Positions 32,597 through 45,225 of a stretch of DNA of 64,000 nt are shown piece by piece; the first letter of the stretch is position 1; each line of letters begins with the position of its first letter. This DNA is from Fasciolopsis buskii (taxonomy: Eukaryota > Platyhelminthes > Trematoda > Plagiorchiida > Fasciolidae), in assembly GCA_008360955.1 (NCBI GenBank), contig LUCM01001939.1, forward strand, positions 4,718 to 68,717, read 5' to 3'. The notes below the pieces were generated by a model. It did no database searches. It saw nothing but the letters and a program-made list of their open reading frames with translations, and was not told where the DNA came from. The position numbers and the translations under genes were made by a program.

Positions 32597-32824
32597 CGGA
32601 AATTTGAGACGGGAATCTCATTCGCGAACGGCTGTATACCAGTTCACTGCTAACTTGAACATGAGACAGTGTGCTCGTTCGAAGTTGCAACAGAGTCGGT
32701 TGGCTGCCGACTTGAACGTGAGTCGATAGCCTCATTCAAAATCGTAGCACTGCCAACTGGCTACTTCCTTGAGCTTGAAACTGTACTCTTTCGAAGTCGT
32801 AGCATGCAGGGATAACTTGGGGCC
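32597..32824. repeat. Degenerate 57-bp tandem repeat (3-4 units)
   Basis: Units begin CTTGAACATG (32654), CTTGAACGTG (32711) and CTTGAGCTTG (32768), exactly 57 bases apart. They share a central CTCNTTCNAA and GTNGCA core. A weaker unit precedes them near 32603 and is a few bases short. The 64-codon plus-strand frame here is a by-product. Confidence 0.7.
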
Positions 32825-33249
32825 TCGACCTGGCGCGGTGTCGCCAGAAAACCATGTAGGATTAATGTCGAACTGTCAGTAAAATGGTATCATTAACGTG
32901 AGCAACTTTGAGTGTGCAATGCTAACTGTATCGATGCGACTGAGTTAATCAAGTTTGTGGGTCTTTTCGTGACGAGAAGTCATGCGAAATGGACCTTTCT
33001 AAGATTGTTTTAATGGTTTGCGCACCGAATAAAAATGAATAATTACGCGCAAACAGGTATCGAGTTCGTTTGGAACGAATACCTGTTGTCGCCGTAGAGG
33101 TTTGCGCCGCGTAAGCATAGATAGACGAGTGAATCAGGACCCATGGCCTAAAGAATTCCCCAAGCAATCGTAGTGTCGTGCCGAACACAAGTTCCGCGGT
33201 AGAACATTGGACATCTGCCTATAAGCAAGTTCTGATATCGAGTCGAACT

Positions 33250-34790
33250 CGTGGTAACGTTTTGCACTAATCAGGATTCACGCGAGATTTGTTAGCCGCT
33301 TTAAGTTGGTGGTGAAGACGTTCGACCAAACCGTTTGATGCTGGATCGTACCCGATCGTGCAGATCTGTTCCGCACCCAGTATATTGATAATGGAAGAGA
33401 ATAGATAGGACTTGAGTTGTTGCCCTCGGTCAGTCGCGACGGTAGAGGGACAACCAGAGCTATCCATCGTTCTGCGAAATGTCGAGCCATGGATTCAACC
33501 ATGACATTAGAGGTGGAATCAGCTTCGGGCCATCTAGTGAATCTATCGATACACGCTAGAAGAAACCCCTTTGATGGCGTCAAAGGACCAACAATATTGA
33601 TGTGAACGTGATGGGAGTGGACATCAGGCGTACCGAAGATACAAATGGGCACAGCTATTGTGCACTTTCGATCGTTGACACCGTAAGTATCGTTTAACCC
33701 ACATACGAACATCTTTGTTCATATCGTGCAGCGACTAATCGTCGGCTGGTTGCGATGCCTGAATGTGAAAGTCCATGTAGTGTATCGAACACTAGAAGTC
33801 TATAGATGCAGATCACCGGTAGAGCTAAGCCAGTAGATATGTCACAGAGTCGTACCAGCCTTCACAACCAGTGGTACCTGACGACGTTGGACCGATGACA
33901 GCTGAGCTGCATCTTTCCAAGGCTTATTTCATGCTTGGGCTATGGTCATGGAAGAATGATGTAGTACGGGAGACGTAACGGCATTAAGTTGTGGGCGTGA
34001 TAACGCATCCGTTACACAGTTGGGTTCGTCTTTTACGTGACGAAGATTCAACGTGAACTGGGTAATACAGCCTAGATGTCTGACTTCTCGTGGAAAGTAA
34101 CGGTCAGACTTAGCATGCATTGCGTACGTTGGTGGTTTGCGGTCTGTAAACAGGATGAAATAAGGACCTTCGAAATTGTGGAGAAAACGTTTAGTAGGGC
34201 TGTATGCCGCCGGCAGTCCACGACCAAACTCACTGCCTCGTTTCCGTTAAACTACAGCGTCGAGAGAAAAACCCTAGTATCTCAGCTGCTGGAGGACGCC
34301 TCGGTAGTATAATCTGAAGCACCTGCTGCGAGACTAAACGCAGCAGACGGTGTTGGGTACGTCTGGACGATGGTCTTGGCTTATGCGATTGGAGGACCGG
34401 GAAGGCTACTCGCGCCACATTCGTAAGTACTATCTGACGTAAATTACCGCAAAGTAGATCGGTTAGTATAAGCGAACTTTCAACCGCGTCGGGAATGGAG
34501 CGGCGATAGGGAATGTTTAAGCCCTTTGATTTAGGACCTCATGGCACAATCGAAAATCGCACTTAGTTCATTCTCATTCTCTTGAGTGTTCTTGTAGCCG
34601 AGATACCTCAGTTTTTATCGAACTCACACTTATCAGGATTGAATACCAATCGATTGTCAGATAGGCCTTGGAACAAGACAGTCAAGTGTTGGATATTTTC
34701 AGCTATGTTTGGTGACGCTATCAATAAATCATCGTTATGGACGTCAGCGAAATCCATGTATCATGTGATCCTATCGACGCGTTGAATTGG
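33250..34790 (-). mobile_element. Decayed Ty3/Gypsy pol (RT, RNase H, integrase)
   Basis: Minus strand from 34790 downward. The RT palm reads VHNDDLLIASPNIAENIQHL then VFNPDKCEF (34730-34590). RNase H reads GFFSRRCSLTETR near 34275 and DRKPPTYAMHAKSDRYFPRE near 34110. The RNase H end is RHVKDEPNCVTDALSR near 34000. The integrase core reads HHVHINIVGPLTPSKGFLLA and CIDRFTRWPEA near 33620-33530, then TVATDRGQQLKSYLF and YDPASNGLVERLHHQLKA near 33450-33300. It resembles CsRn1-like elements of flatworms. The catalytic YxDD is altered, and stops and frameshifts are frequent. No LTR was identified. Confidence 0.85.
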
Positions 34791-35029
34791 AGGTCCCTTG
34801 CCGATGAGAAAACATTGCCGGGGATGGACCTTTAGTGGTTGGTAAATTGTTTCCTTAATAGCAATCCTGCATGCCCTGAACTGCAGCTCTAAAATTACAA
34901 ACCACACCTTAGTGTCATGCGGGATAAGTGCCGCCTGCTTAAATGTAACAGACGGTATAGTGAAATCCGTCTTATAGTGTATTTAGCCCCCTGGACATGG
35001 TTAGCTGCAATAATAAGTCGCCTGAATAT

Positions 35030-35440
35030 ATATCTTGCAACAGAAAGAGGAACAGCAACAGAAACTCACGGACTCGCCGGATTCGTCAAGTTTGAATTTT
35101 GACTCACCAATATTGAAGACGTTCTTAATACAACCTCGAACATGTCTTCTGTCGGATTCCCATACCGCGGTTGACGAAACCCGTCAGTCGCTAGAATACT
35201 CGAGCCAGCAATGGGATGCGGGAAATGTATTGTATATATCGTGGTACCGACGTAGAACCGATACAATAACACACGAGAAGATAAACCATAGCAGAAGACC
35301 TCGAGCAGTCGGAACGACTCGAAATCGAAGAATCTCGAGAAGTGCATCACGAGCTGAAACGTGCAAACCTCATGTGCGATACAACAAGCGCAACCTAACA
35401 AAAGATGCGTATTTGATATCGGGCATCAAAACAGACTAAG
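35030..35440 (+). mobile_element. Possible Gypsy gag remnant
   Basis: The plus-strand frame begins LQQKEEQQQKL. About 45 residues later it reads WDAGNVLYISWYRRRTD, resembling the start of flatworm Gypsy Gag (Gln-rich helix, then an aromatic W-F/Y-RR-ED segment). It lies opposite in orientation to the pol remnant next to it, so it would be a separate insertion. The similarity is short. Confidence 0.3.
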
Positions 35441-35887
35441 GAAAACGATGTCCGAAAACAATCCATACTACTACTCTTTTATCACTATGCCCAGCTAATT
35501 AGCAGAAATGGAACGGCACACCAGAGGCAGGTTTTCTGTCCCCGCCGACCTCACCAACCACGGTGATCTTCCAAGTTTGATTTAACTTCAAGCTTTTTCC
35601 GGCAAACATCAGTTTTTTGATAAAAAGCAACATCGTCCCACCTTTCGATTTACAGCCTTGGGTTCAGGTTGATTACATTGCCATCGGTCATCTATGGCGT
35701 GGACCAGTCGACGATTTCGGTCATCTTGATTCACAGCTGCAGACAGGAATCCGTCTGACTTAGAAAATATGGACGATTTTGTGATACTGAGCAAAGATGG
35801 AAGTAAGTTTCCTCGATCATCTGAGCCACAGTGCAAGCGCGTTTGGGATGTTTTGCTTCTTTGAAGTGTGAAATGCTGCCGCAAGAA

Positions 35888-36078
35888 GCCGGTGAGGTAG
35901 TCAGACGGGTTGAGTTGTATCGTTTGGACGTCAAATTCTCGGGGATTCTGATCCCCCAGCATCCGATCAATTTTCCAACTCGGACGCCCTCTACTGGCCG
36001 CGGCCCCCTTTGTGGAAAATGATGTACGTTTTTATTTCAATAAAATGTAAATAAAGAGATAGAAGATAAAAAAAGGTC
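35888..36078 (+). mobile_element. tRNA-derived SINE, copy 3
   Basis: The head GCCGGTGAGGTAGTCAGACGG (35888-35908) and TCGTTTGGACGTCAAATTCT line up with copy 1. The body CTACTGGCCGCGGCC and AAAATGATGTACG (35989-36030) matches both other copies. The tail AATAAAGAGATAGAAGATAAA resembles the tail of copy 1. The minus-strand frames 35609-35970 partly read through it and are not genes. Confidence 0.75.
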
Positions 36079-37859
36079 GGTTTAGTTACTTGGGTGGTTC
36101 TGTCTCTAATGCTGGTGGCATATCGGAAGAAGTATATTCGTGCTGAAATAAAGCTTGATTAGCTTCTACCAATCTGGAGCGTCTGCCTGTCACCCGGTTA
36201 TCGGTCAAAGGCCGAGTATACACGGCAGCAGCTAGGTCGTTACTGCTCTACTGCTTCGAATCATGAGGTAAGAAGGTATATGAATACTTTCGACGGTTTT
36301 AACGTTGTTATCTCTTGCATTCGTATAATAGTGTGATCAGTTTGCTCAGTAACTGAAGGGTTGGATAGAAGGTACTGAATTCAAGGATTTACTCCTAAGA
36401 ACAGGCACTGAATCATAATAAGTTAGAGTAGTTGAGACATGTTCTTCGCATACCCACAGAATGCGTATCACGTTGGTTGGTGGTTCGAGGCGTCCAGTTG
36501 ATGACATCAGATAGAGTACGAAAACTCTAACCAGTGGACTGGATCCTGTAGGTTCAATCATTCTGCTGTGTTAGTATCTGGGAGCTCCCTCAAGGTGGTT
36601 AGTTGGGTCATTGTTGCAACCACTGGCGTTCTTTCATTTGAAATCCTTTATGGAACTATCTGTTCAGCTTGTTGTTTTGCAGTTGGTTTTTTGCTTTTTC
36701 TTGTTTTTTTTTCTGGTTGATTAAATGGAACAGTGAGATTGCAACCTAAGCACGCTGGTTCTAGATTATTGGTTGTCCAAACGGGACTAAACTGAACCTG
36801 TATTCGAGCAACCTAAGCTAATTACGTGTTTATAGCAATTCCTCTCGAAGTTTAAAACTGAACCTGGTCTTCATCAGCGTTACCTCTTCACTTCATCTTT
36901 TCAACTTTGTGATTAGAATCATGATGCATCCTCATGGGAAACTATCGGCGTTTACATTTGCCCAGATGGAAAAATATAATGTTATGGCAGTGATGACTCA
37001 TCTAGGCTGCAGATATCTTCCAAACTATTGATTATGGTATTGAGTGTAAATGATCACGTACTACATGTTGTTTACCAAACCCAGAACTATGAGAAATACG
37101 TTTCTGTTCGTGGTGTTCGTTGGAGTCTTCCATTTTACCGTTGGGAAACTTAATCGGCATTAATGCTGCTATTTCTCGATCTGAAGAATCCAAGAACACT
37201 ACAACTGGCGTCAGTCTCAACACTTAATAAGTCAGTGCATATAGGAGACCAATTACATTCATGGTATACTATTCGTTTGGACTTCAATGAATGGAGAACA
37301 CTGAACGTTTTGAGGTCTGTCGTTTGTCAGACCAGAGTAGGTTTCCGCAAACGAAATGGTTTCATTTTTACCTGTTGTCGGGAACAATATTTACTTTTGG
37401 TAAGACGTCTCGCGTTCCTCAGTGCGTCTGTTGTGATGATGTCTAGGGACGATACCGCAAACTTGCTGATTTTTAGGCTATCGGGCGTGCTGCGTTTTAT
37501 TTTCTGGTGCCTTAGGAGGACTAGTTAGTTCGTGAGTTTTTTATGCAACGGCAGACTTGGGCGACTCGCTGTAATTTTGGTGAGCAATTGCAATTATAGT
37601 GACATGATCGATTGACTGTAGGAATAAATCACCCAGAAATGCTGGAACAGCTTCGTCCAACTTTGAATTGCACATTTCAGTCAACGAGTAGCTTTCTGAG
37701 CAATTTCAGGACGTCAGCATTATTGTTTGCGAAAACCGAAGCTGTTATTCGGGGCTTTTGATTCTCTGTTATAATCGACACAATGGTGGCATCAAATTTT
37801 GAGCACGGTAAGACCCATTGTGGACCGTCAGTCCTAGCCTCAACAGACTAGTAAAGTAC
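36079..37859. other. Intergenic, little recognised
   Basis: The open frame 37163-37528 (+) precedes the mag-like Gypsy remnant and could be its decayed gag, but it shows no clear motif. A poly(T) stretch lies near 36700. Confidence 0.35.
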
Positions 37860-40150
37860 AAACACAGGATGCTTGCAACTTCCAATCTCAGTGTTCTCTC
37901 CTCCCCTGTGGTTTTTACAGTTCAAAGTGCCCTAAGCACGGTAAGCTTGGTCAAATTCAGCTCGTTTCCCAGCCACGGGATTTTGTTGCGAATTGATATA
38001 GTTCTGTTTCGAAACTCTCTTTTGAATTTCGCTGAATTGCGTTATCCACCACTACTTTTACCCCGTTCATCCACATTACACGCATTTATGTTATTAACAA
38101 ATCTGTACATCACTTGTTTATCATTGACACTTGCAGTGTTGGTCCCCGCGTTTATAACTCGCTGATCCAACGTCCTCTGCATTCTGATGGTATTAGCAGT
38201 GTTGACATTTCTGTGAAGGATAATACTAGTCATGAACTGTCCGTTTTAGGGGCATGTCTCCTCCCTCTAACGGATTTAATTTCTGACTTCTACCAGTGCC
38301 TTTTCCTTGTCACTGAAACACCTTGCCTTTTTTCCTGTCATTTTTCGCTAGCTGTCGTCATTCGTAATACCTGGAGTTGATTGCTGATTGTCCTAAATTA
38401 TTGGGTGGTATCATAATGGAGCTGGTAACTCTGGACTCCATTTTTTATGAGACGTCACAGATAGCTCCTTGGTTTACGGAAACCAGTCAAGTGCAAACTA
38501 GACCATTTGATGGATGAAGAAATCTTAACACCGTTAAGTTCCTCTGCTTGAACCTCGCCCATCGTCACATCATTAAGTAGGACTGATAAACCCCGAGAAT
38601 TGGCGCTGATTATCGAATTACAGTAAAGAAATTCCTTAAAGGGAGAAGTTGCGCTACTCCTGGACCAGAAGATACCCCCAGTAGTTTCAATAATCCAAAT
38701 TCTTTCCTCCACTAGACCCTCAAGGTGCATTCTTACAACTACCTATTGATGATAAATCGCTCGAGTTAACCGTCATAGATGCTCCCCCTGGACTGTTTCA
38801 ATACAATCTGGTTTTCAATTGCGATTTTTCAGAATGCATGTAATGCTACTATGTTGACTTTGGTGGTGTTTGCGCCTGTTGATATTTCATCACAGTACCA
38901 GGAAGCACTTATTGCTCGGGCGATTTTGCGATCATGATGTTGCTATTATTCCTGGTAAGTGTGTATTTTCACCCCTAAACATTTAATGTTTGAGCTATTC
39001 AATAGACGGGCAAAGTTTTTCCCTCTATCCTACTCGACGTTTGGTCTTGTTCCGAGAAGCATCGCCCCAATTTCTCTAGACTAAATTCATTCTTTATTGG
39101 GTTCGCTTTAATGATGCTTGCGATCTTGTTTTCTTCTGCCATCGCGCCATCACTCTTGATCTTTTGTCCCAAAAATCACTCACTTGACCTTCTTTATCGA
39201 TAGTGCACTTAGACGGTTATCAGTATTTCCGTCTACAAAGGCTATCCTTCATGCTTTTTCACCAAAACTATAGTCAACGATCATCAGTGATGCAACGCCT
39301 ACGAGGATTGGAGCGGTGTTAGAGCAAAATGGCCAATCAAGTCTGTGTACTTCTCGCCGCTTTAGTTCTGTGGAGCGGGATATTCTCAGACCCAGTGAAA
39401 GGTTCTAGCTGTATTTTGGGTGGTTACATGACTTCACAAGTATTTATTTGGTCCTCATTTCGCCATCTTGACAGACAATGATTCGTTAAAGTTAATCTAC
39501 ATTCCCCAAGTAAGTTTTGGATGCGTTTTACACGTTAGAATTGTAAACTGTTGCCCAGTTACTGGATTACTTCGAAGCCTGATCTTGTTGATGTAGAAGT
39601 TTAGGGTTATTTAGCTAGGTTAATTATTCAGGTAGTTGCTCTCCACGATGTAGTCGTGTACCGGCTGGAGTGTCTGTACATATCGAAGGCTCGATTTACA
39701 TTCATAAACTTGAAGAATCTGCGGCCTCAACATTACGTGCTTACTGATCACAATCGAGTGAAGACATAAGCAGTAAGGTCGGTTTTACCTCACGGTTAGG
39801 ATATAGGGAGACTGCTGGTATTGAGCAACGTTGTCTCCTTAGTTCCTGTAGAGTATTTTGAGAGAATTTTGTCAGTAACTCAGATTTTAGGTGTAAGACG
39901 CTTTAAAAGAACCGTTAAATATAAGCAGATGGAGAGGAATCACGTTTTTCGCATGCTTAAAGTATGAATTCGTTGCTGTTCGCTCCTCTCCCCGTTCAGA
40001 TGGTGGCACGAAGTTATGACATCCTTGGCCAATAAGCTTGGTAATGCATATCATGTTAGACTGTCGACTTGGGGTTTGGAGCTCTCCTCTTCCTCCTCCG
40101 AAAAAACGATGTTTATGGACGGTAGGTTATATGACTCAGTGTCGTAATCA
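37860..40150 (+). mobile_element. Decayed mag-like Ty3/Gypsy element (NC, PR, RT, RH, IN)
   Basis: Plus strand, in order. A zinc-knuckle-like Cys/His trace lies near 37900-37960. An aspartic protease reads FIIDTCSVGPRVYNSLIQ, with the catalytic DTG changed to DTC (38115-38340). RT N-terminus motifs DEEILTPLSSSA and TSPIV lie near 38510-38560, then TVIDAPPGLFQYN near 38770. RNase H reads IISDATPTRIGAVLEQNG and LCTSRRFSSVERDILRPSE (39280-39405), then TDNDSLKLIYIP near 39475. Possible integrase traces continue to about 40120. Stops and frameshifts abound. Short spliced-looking open frames within it (39329-40265) are shadows. Confidence 0.75.
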
Positions 40151-40159
40151 GTGGCATCC

Positions 40160-41869
40160 ATGCATTCGAAATCTTTATCTTTCTATCTGATATCTCAATT
40201 GAAGTTAATTCTTCTCTGTTTTTCATTGCCTTCTTATGTGAGTAAACGGTGGTGTAAATTTATAACCAGTGCTAGAAAAATTTATTGTAAATTTGGTGAT
40301 TGCAAAATAAATGAAGACTGGCTTTGGTGATAGTAGACTATTATGGGCTGTTGATATTCAGAATGAAGAATGACTTATCTACACCACTGACTCCGATAAG
40401 TTAGCACTCCGTCTTTCATTATACCGAGACCAATTTTCCCGATGGCATGTCCGTGCACTTAAATTGGCAGTGGCTCATCGGAAAGCTCTAGTGGTGCGGC
40501 AGCGGCTACCGATGGATGTCATGTTGTATCTCATACTATCAATCAATAGCTGTTCAGAAATAAGAATTCCCGTGCTGCATGAGGCAGTTAATCACTTTGG
40601 AAATAGAGCAATGGGCGCAGTGCTGTCTTTAATCAAGTGAACCTGAACAAGTTAATCGCTTATACGTTACTGGATGCATCGACCAGAATGAATATATATC
40701 TATCTTTTTTATGTATATCTATGCATGCATATGAATCCACCATGTACACACGCTTACATGCCCTAAATGCGTTTGCATCTCGATGCGCATGGATGTTCGA
40801 ACCTACATGCATGCATGCACCTGTTTGCATTGCGCCATATGTGTATATATAAGTGTACGTCTATATTTGTTCCCTGATGTTTACTTATCAATAAAATGAA
40901 CGAGAGGGCTTTTTGTCCGAGAAACACTACCAGTGTGGCAGTTATTGCCGCCCATCCGGTATGTCTACCTGTACTTCCTTTGGTTTTCTCAAAGTACTAA
41001 AGAGATATGGAGAAGATCACGTTTTACTGTGCAAAATTCCCTACCAGCTTGCTTTCATAAATTAATAAATTATCCTGATCTAGAGTTAGAAATTTTGTTT
41101 GTAGTAGGGCACCACTGGATTACAGGTGGCGTCTGTTTACTTGCCAACACGGCATTCCAGTTCAGCCAACTGATTTTTAATGCTTTCACTGATCCGCTTG
41201 TGAAGAGTTGAAAATTCAGCTACTTTTATTTATCTTGGTATCAGTTTTGCTCTGGGTTTATTAGGCAAAGGTCAATATTCATCTTTCCAAAACTTTGCGT
41301 AAACTACGTGCTGAAGCGTCCCAGTCCTGCGTAAAAAGTGTGGTTTATTTCTACCACCGCCAACTGAAACTATTGCACAATTGAAGAAACTGATTTGAGT
41401 AATCCGTATTCGCTCAATTGAGGGTCGTCGTTGGCACTTCACTTGTAGTGATATCAATCTTCTGGTGAAAACTGAACGTCTGTGACATTTTTCCACCATC
41501 TGTTGTGTGATACTTATTCTGCGACATTTATTTTATTTCACTTTCCCTGGAGAATACGATGCTTGTGGACTTCCGCTCCTGATGCATTTTTGAGAGGTTT
41601 GCTTTTGAATCACTCGTAGTGTTCTACTTCTAAGGCTGTTACTTGATTTCGCATATCTTGTCATACAAGTGCTGTTTCGCACCATACACTCATTGCATCT
41701 GGTCGGCGACTCTTATCTTCTCTATCCTATCAACTCAGGGCACTTCATCTAGAGCGGCTTCAGAATTCGATGCAAGACACCTCCGGAGTTGGCATCCCGA
41801 ACATCTTCTGTAACCGATCGTTGTACTTTTGATGATTGCGTGGTTTTCTAATGCTCTGGTTTTCTCCCA
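40160..41869. other. Intergenic, low-complexity patch only
   Basis: Bases 40690-40870 are rich in ATGCAT, TGCATG and TATATA alternating steps. An AATAAA occurs at 40306-40311 without an associated gene. The remainder, including the frame 40933-41211, was not recognised. Confidence 0.35.
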
Positions 41870-43640
41870 GTTGCACGACATATTTTTGGTGCATTTTCTT
41901 GACTTACGATGTCTGGGGAACGTAATACACTGCTCGACTCAGAGTTCACAGCGATATATTCTCAATAACACTTACGGTTTCTTTAGCTCAAGCAGGTGCA
42001 CGTCAAACTTTGTTATTTTTCATGGCGATATTCAATCACCATTTATCAAACTTCCTCTACTGACTCAACCATTAGGAGAGAGATTCAGTGACTAATTGTA
42101 TATCTCATCAGGTGTTCACTAGTGGAAGGTCGGCCACCATCCTACCTCACCGGCTGGCTCCGGACAAATAGGCAGTAGCAAGAAGTGGTAGATATTCAAT
42201 AATCCGCATGCGCGACATTATTTCATGACAAAGCTTTATTTTTGAAATCATTCCGGTTAAACTCATCACAAAATCCCAGTTGCCACTGAAGACATCACAT
42301 CTTCTCGACACTTCTTAGTGTGTTCGAGGTTCTACGTACATATTTCGGGTTATATAATGCTGCTCAGACATTTCAGATTTGTATCGACAGTATCACACGG
42401 GGTTCAGGTTTTGTTTATTGCCTTATCGATGATTTACTAATCGCGTAATTGAACGTAGATGAACATATTCAACATTTGAGGCCCTTTTTTAACTCCCGTC
42501 CGACCGTTGAAAAACTTCATTCCCAAAAAATATGGACTCCGCAGTACGGAATTAATGCTCCTCGGCCATGAGATCACTCCGAAGAGTAGTAGACCTAACG
42601 ACAATTAAGCACGCACTATTCTTGCTTATTTCGTGCCTTCCTCAATGAAAGAGCTTAAGGCATTATTGAGGTTAATGAATTTGCATGGTTGTTTCCTATT
42701 TCAAGGATCTGAAAGCTTTGTTAACCTTTCTTTTTGTGGTAATCAAAGACAAAACTTATAAATGCCGCACCAGCAACGTTTTTGGAGATCAAGTCGGCAT
42801 TAGCTAAGACTGCTATTCTTACGCTCCCGGACCCTTCTGTCACGCTTAGCATGGCAGAAGATTGTTTGGAATTCTTTATCAAATCGGCCATGAAACGGTC
42901 CGTTACTGGAATTCAGAAGCCACTCAGGTTTTCTCTCCGGTTTATTCCTCTCACGGCGACGAAACATAATGCGTTTGGACGGGAACTCCTGGAAACCTAT
43001 AATGCCGTTAGGCACTTTTCTCGCGCTGTCGGGGGTCGTTAATTCATCCTTTTCACCAAATACAAACCGTTGACGTTTGTTGTCCATTATGAGTCTGACT
43101 GTCGCTCTCCATGAGAAGTCGGGTATTCAGATAATATTTCTCGACTAACAAATAACTATGATATACTAAAGGTGAGATGAGCGTTATCACGAATGCGGCT
43201 TAGTCCCGTTATATCTATTACCTTAGACCTTTCTGTCACGTTCATAACTCGCAATCAGTATAAGTCTAGTTCGGAAGCAGCTCAACCATCGTTGTTTCAT
43301 TATCATCAGGCATCAGCGTCTATGAGGTATTCATTGGTTCACTTCATCCAGCAATACCTGTTTGGTACAGCTCGTGGACTTTTACACCCAGCCATTGTGG
43401 TTGGCTTACGGTTAGTTGCTATGTCATGTATCTGGAAGGCCATGGATCAAGATGTCCGCATATTGCCTCGGAAATGCTTCCTGCGCCAGCTATCTAAAGT
43501 GCACAAACAAGCAGCTTCGTCCAACGGTACTGTTACTATGTTTGGTGCTCACTTTAGCCACGTCCATCATTAGTACCGTTGCCCCTTTGACACCACATGT
43601 GCATCGATAAAATCAACAGGTGAGCAGAGTCTACTGTCTT
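41870..43640 (+). mobile_element. Decayed CsRn1-like Ty3/Gypsy pol
   Basis: Plus strand, in order. The RT start reads ATILPHRLAPDK near 42130. Next comes FQICIDSITRGSGFVYCLID then DLLIA near 42380-42450, which keeps an intact IDD. The RNase H region reads EIKSALAKTAILTLPDPSVT near 42785, then FSLRFIPLTATKHNAFGREL and AVRHFSRAV near 42930-43030. The ALSRMRLSPV region is near 43185. An integrase zinc-binding-like stretch reads GLLHPAIVVGLRLVAMSCIW and HFSHVHH (43380-43570). The order is correct for a Gypsy pol. The catalytic integrase core is not seen. Confidence 0.8.
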
Positions 43641-43649
43641 ATCTACCGC

Positions 43650-45225
43650 CACGGCCAAATCAGTTACTCAGCATTTGAAAAGCAATTGATGGCGTTAATA
43701 GGTTATTTCTCTACCTTCGTAACCGCCCGAGGAAAAAAGTCTGACCTGTTCCCCTTCAGTTACCCATGCTGATTACGGAGTGTTTCTATTGGACTGTTTA
43801 AATTCCGGCTTCCATTTGTTCAATCGGATGTTTACACCGTCAAATCAAATCGGATCTCGCGAACACTTTTATTATTACCAATCGTTTCTGCTATTTCTAT
43901 GCGAAAAGGGAACTTACTTAAGGGAAGATATCCAGCATTCCGCCGCAAAAATTCCCTTCTGCACACTACGCCCCCTGGATACTTCTCCGCGGAGTCCTGA
44001 TTCACTTTCTATACCCACACGGGCTGCTTGTCAGTCTGCGCACTTGCACAGCCTTTCTTCGGCTCAAACTGGTGTACGATGATGACGGGTATTCACTCCG
44101 AACGAATTTAAAACCTTTTCGGGGGTATTTATTTTGCGCTAGTTTGGCACGCAAACCACCATGACTACCTTACAAGTGTCACTTTTGCGTAAATTTTCAT
44201 TACGGTAAAGCTCTCAAGGTTGATGGAATTTGTCGAGTCGATGGAGTTCGCATCGACCGTCTTAGAAGAAAATTTGTTGATGGCAATTTAGTACATAATA
44301 ATATAATAATCCAAGTTAAACCTGCACGGCATTCCGAGGACAATTCCGGGCATGCCAGAACCTACAATTACCGCTTCTTGCTGTAAATTCAAACGAGTGG
44401 AGTGTTTTGCGTTCAGAGCAGTGGGCAGTTCGTACTGTTATGTCTTCGGTTGAGGCTATCAGCTCACATTCCAGCTGGCAATCGATTGATTCTGACATGT
44501 TCTCGATTGAGACTGTTGTCTTGTGTTTAAGCCATCGGTGCACTACTACGCATCCGACGTCAAGTGAAACTTTGGTAGATCGCTTGTCTAACACTTTTGT
44601 ATCAATAATGAAAGCACAAACTTCTTGCTTCGAGCAGTGACAATTCGTGTTGATATTAGCGACGATGACGGCATTTATATTCGCTACAGTTGCCATTTAT
44701 TTTCATTTTCAAGGAACTCAGTTCGCAAATTCTTTGGTCCCAGAAATTACCCTAGAATTTTGGCTCCATAAATCGTTTTCTGGTCTGTTCTGGGTGCCTT
44801 TGATGTTACTCTCCAATTTCCCCCGTTTTGGCTTTAAAGTTGTTAGTCGTTTTCCCTACCGTCTGGATTATATCGACGTAATATTATTTGGATGCGTATC
44901 TTCCCAACCAAGTCACTGGTAGCGAATCTTGTGTCCGTTTTCGAGTCGCTCGTACTGTCCTGATGTCTCTAGTTGTAGCTTGTTTTCTTTGGTTATTTTA
45001 ACATCACGATAAATGCACAACACTGTTTTGCATCTGATCGGTGATTTTAATCCTTTTTATCTTCTCGACTTCAGAATCCGATACGATCGTGTCTCGAGGC
45101 ACGTCCGGGATGATATACACCTGTTTTCTTGTTTTCTTAAGTCGCCCTCAATGTTCAGGCGCTTTGAGCTGTGTAATCTGGCTACTTAATTGAGAGCAGA
45201 AGCGTATATATTTATGGTAATGCAA
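43650..45225. other. Intergenic, unresolved open frames
   Basis: Overlapping frames run in both directions at 44316-44922. The plus-strand pair 44407-44640 and 44647-44922 is in one frame divided by a single TGA, with a hydrophobic stretch after it. I recognise no domain, and retroelement debris is as likely as a gene. Confidence 0.3.

Noticed and set aside
35609..35970. Minus-strand 117- and 79-codon open frames next to the Gypsy remnant, first read as gag
   Set aside because: Their 5' part lies within SINE copy 3 (35888-36078, +), and no Gag motif is present.
39329..40265. Apparent secreted-protein gene: MANQVCVLLAALVLWSGIF signal-peptide-like start, plausible splice sites, terminal stop and AATAAA at 40306
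   Set aside because: The adjacent frame of the same bases reads as Gypsy RNase H (GAVLEQNG, SRRFSSVERDILRP, TDNDSLKLIYIP) in line with protease and RT upstream. The signal peptide is a frame-shifted shadow, and exon phases beyond 39509 do not join cleanly.
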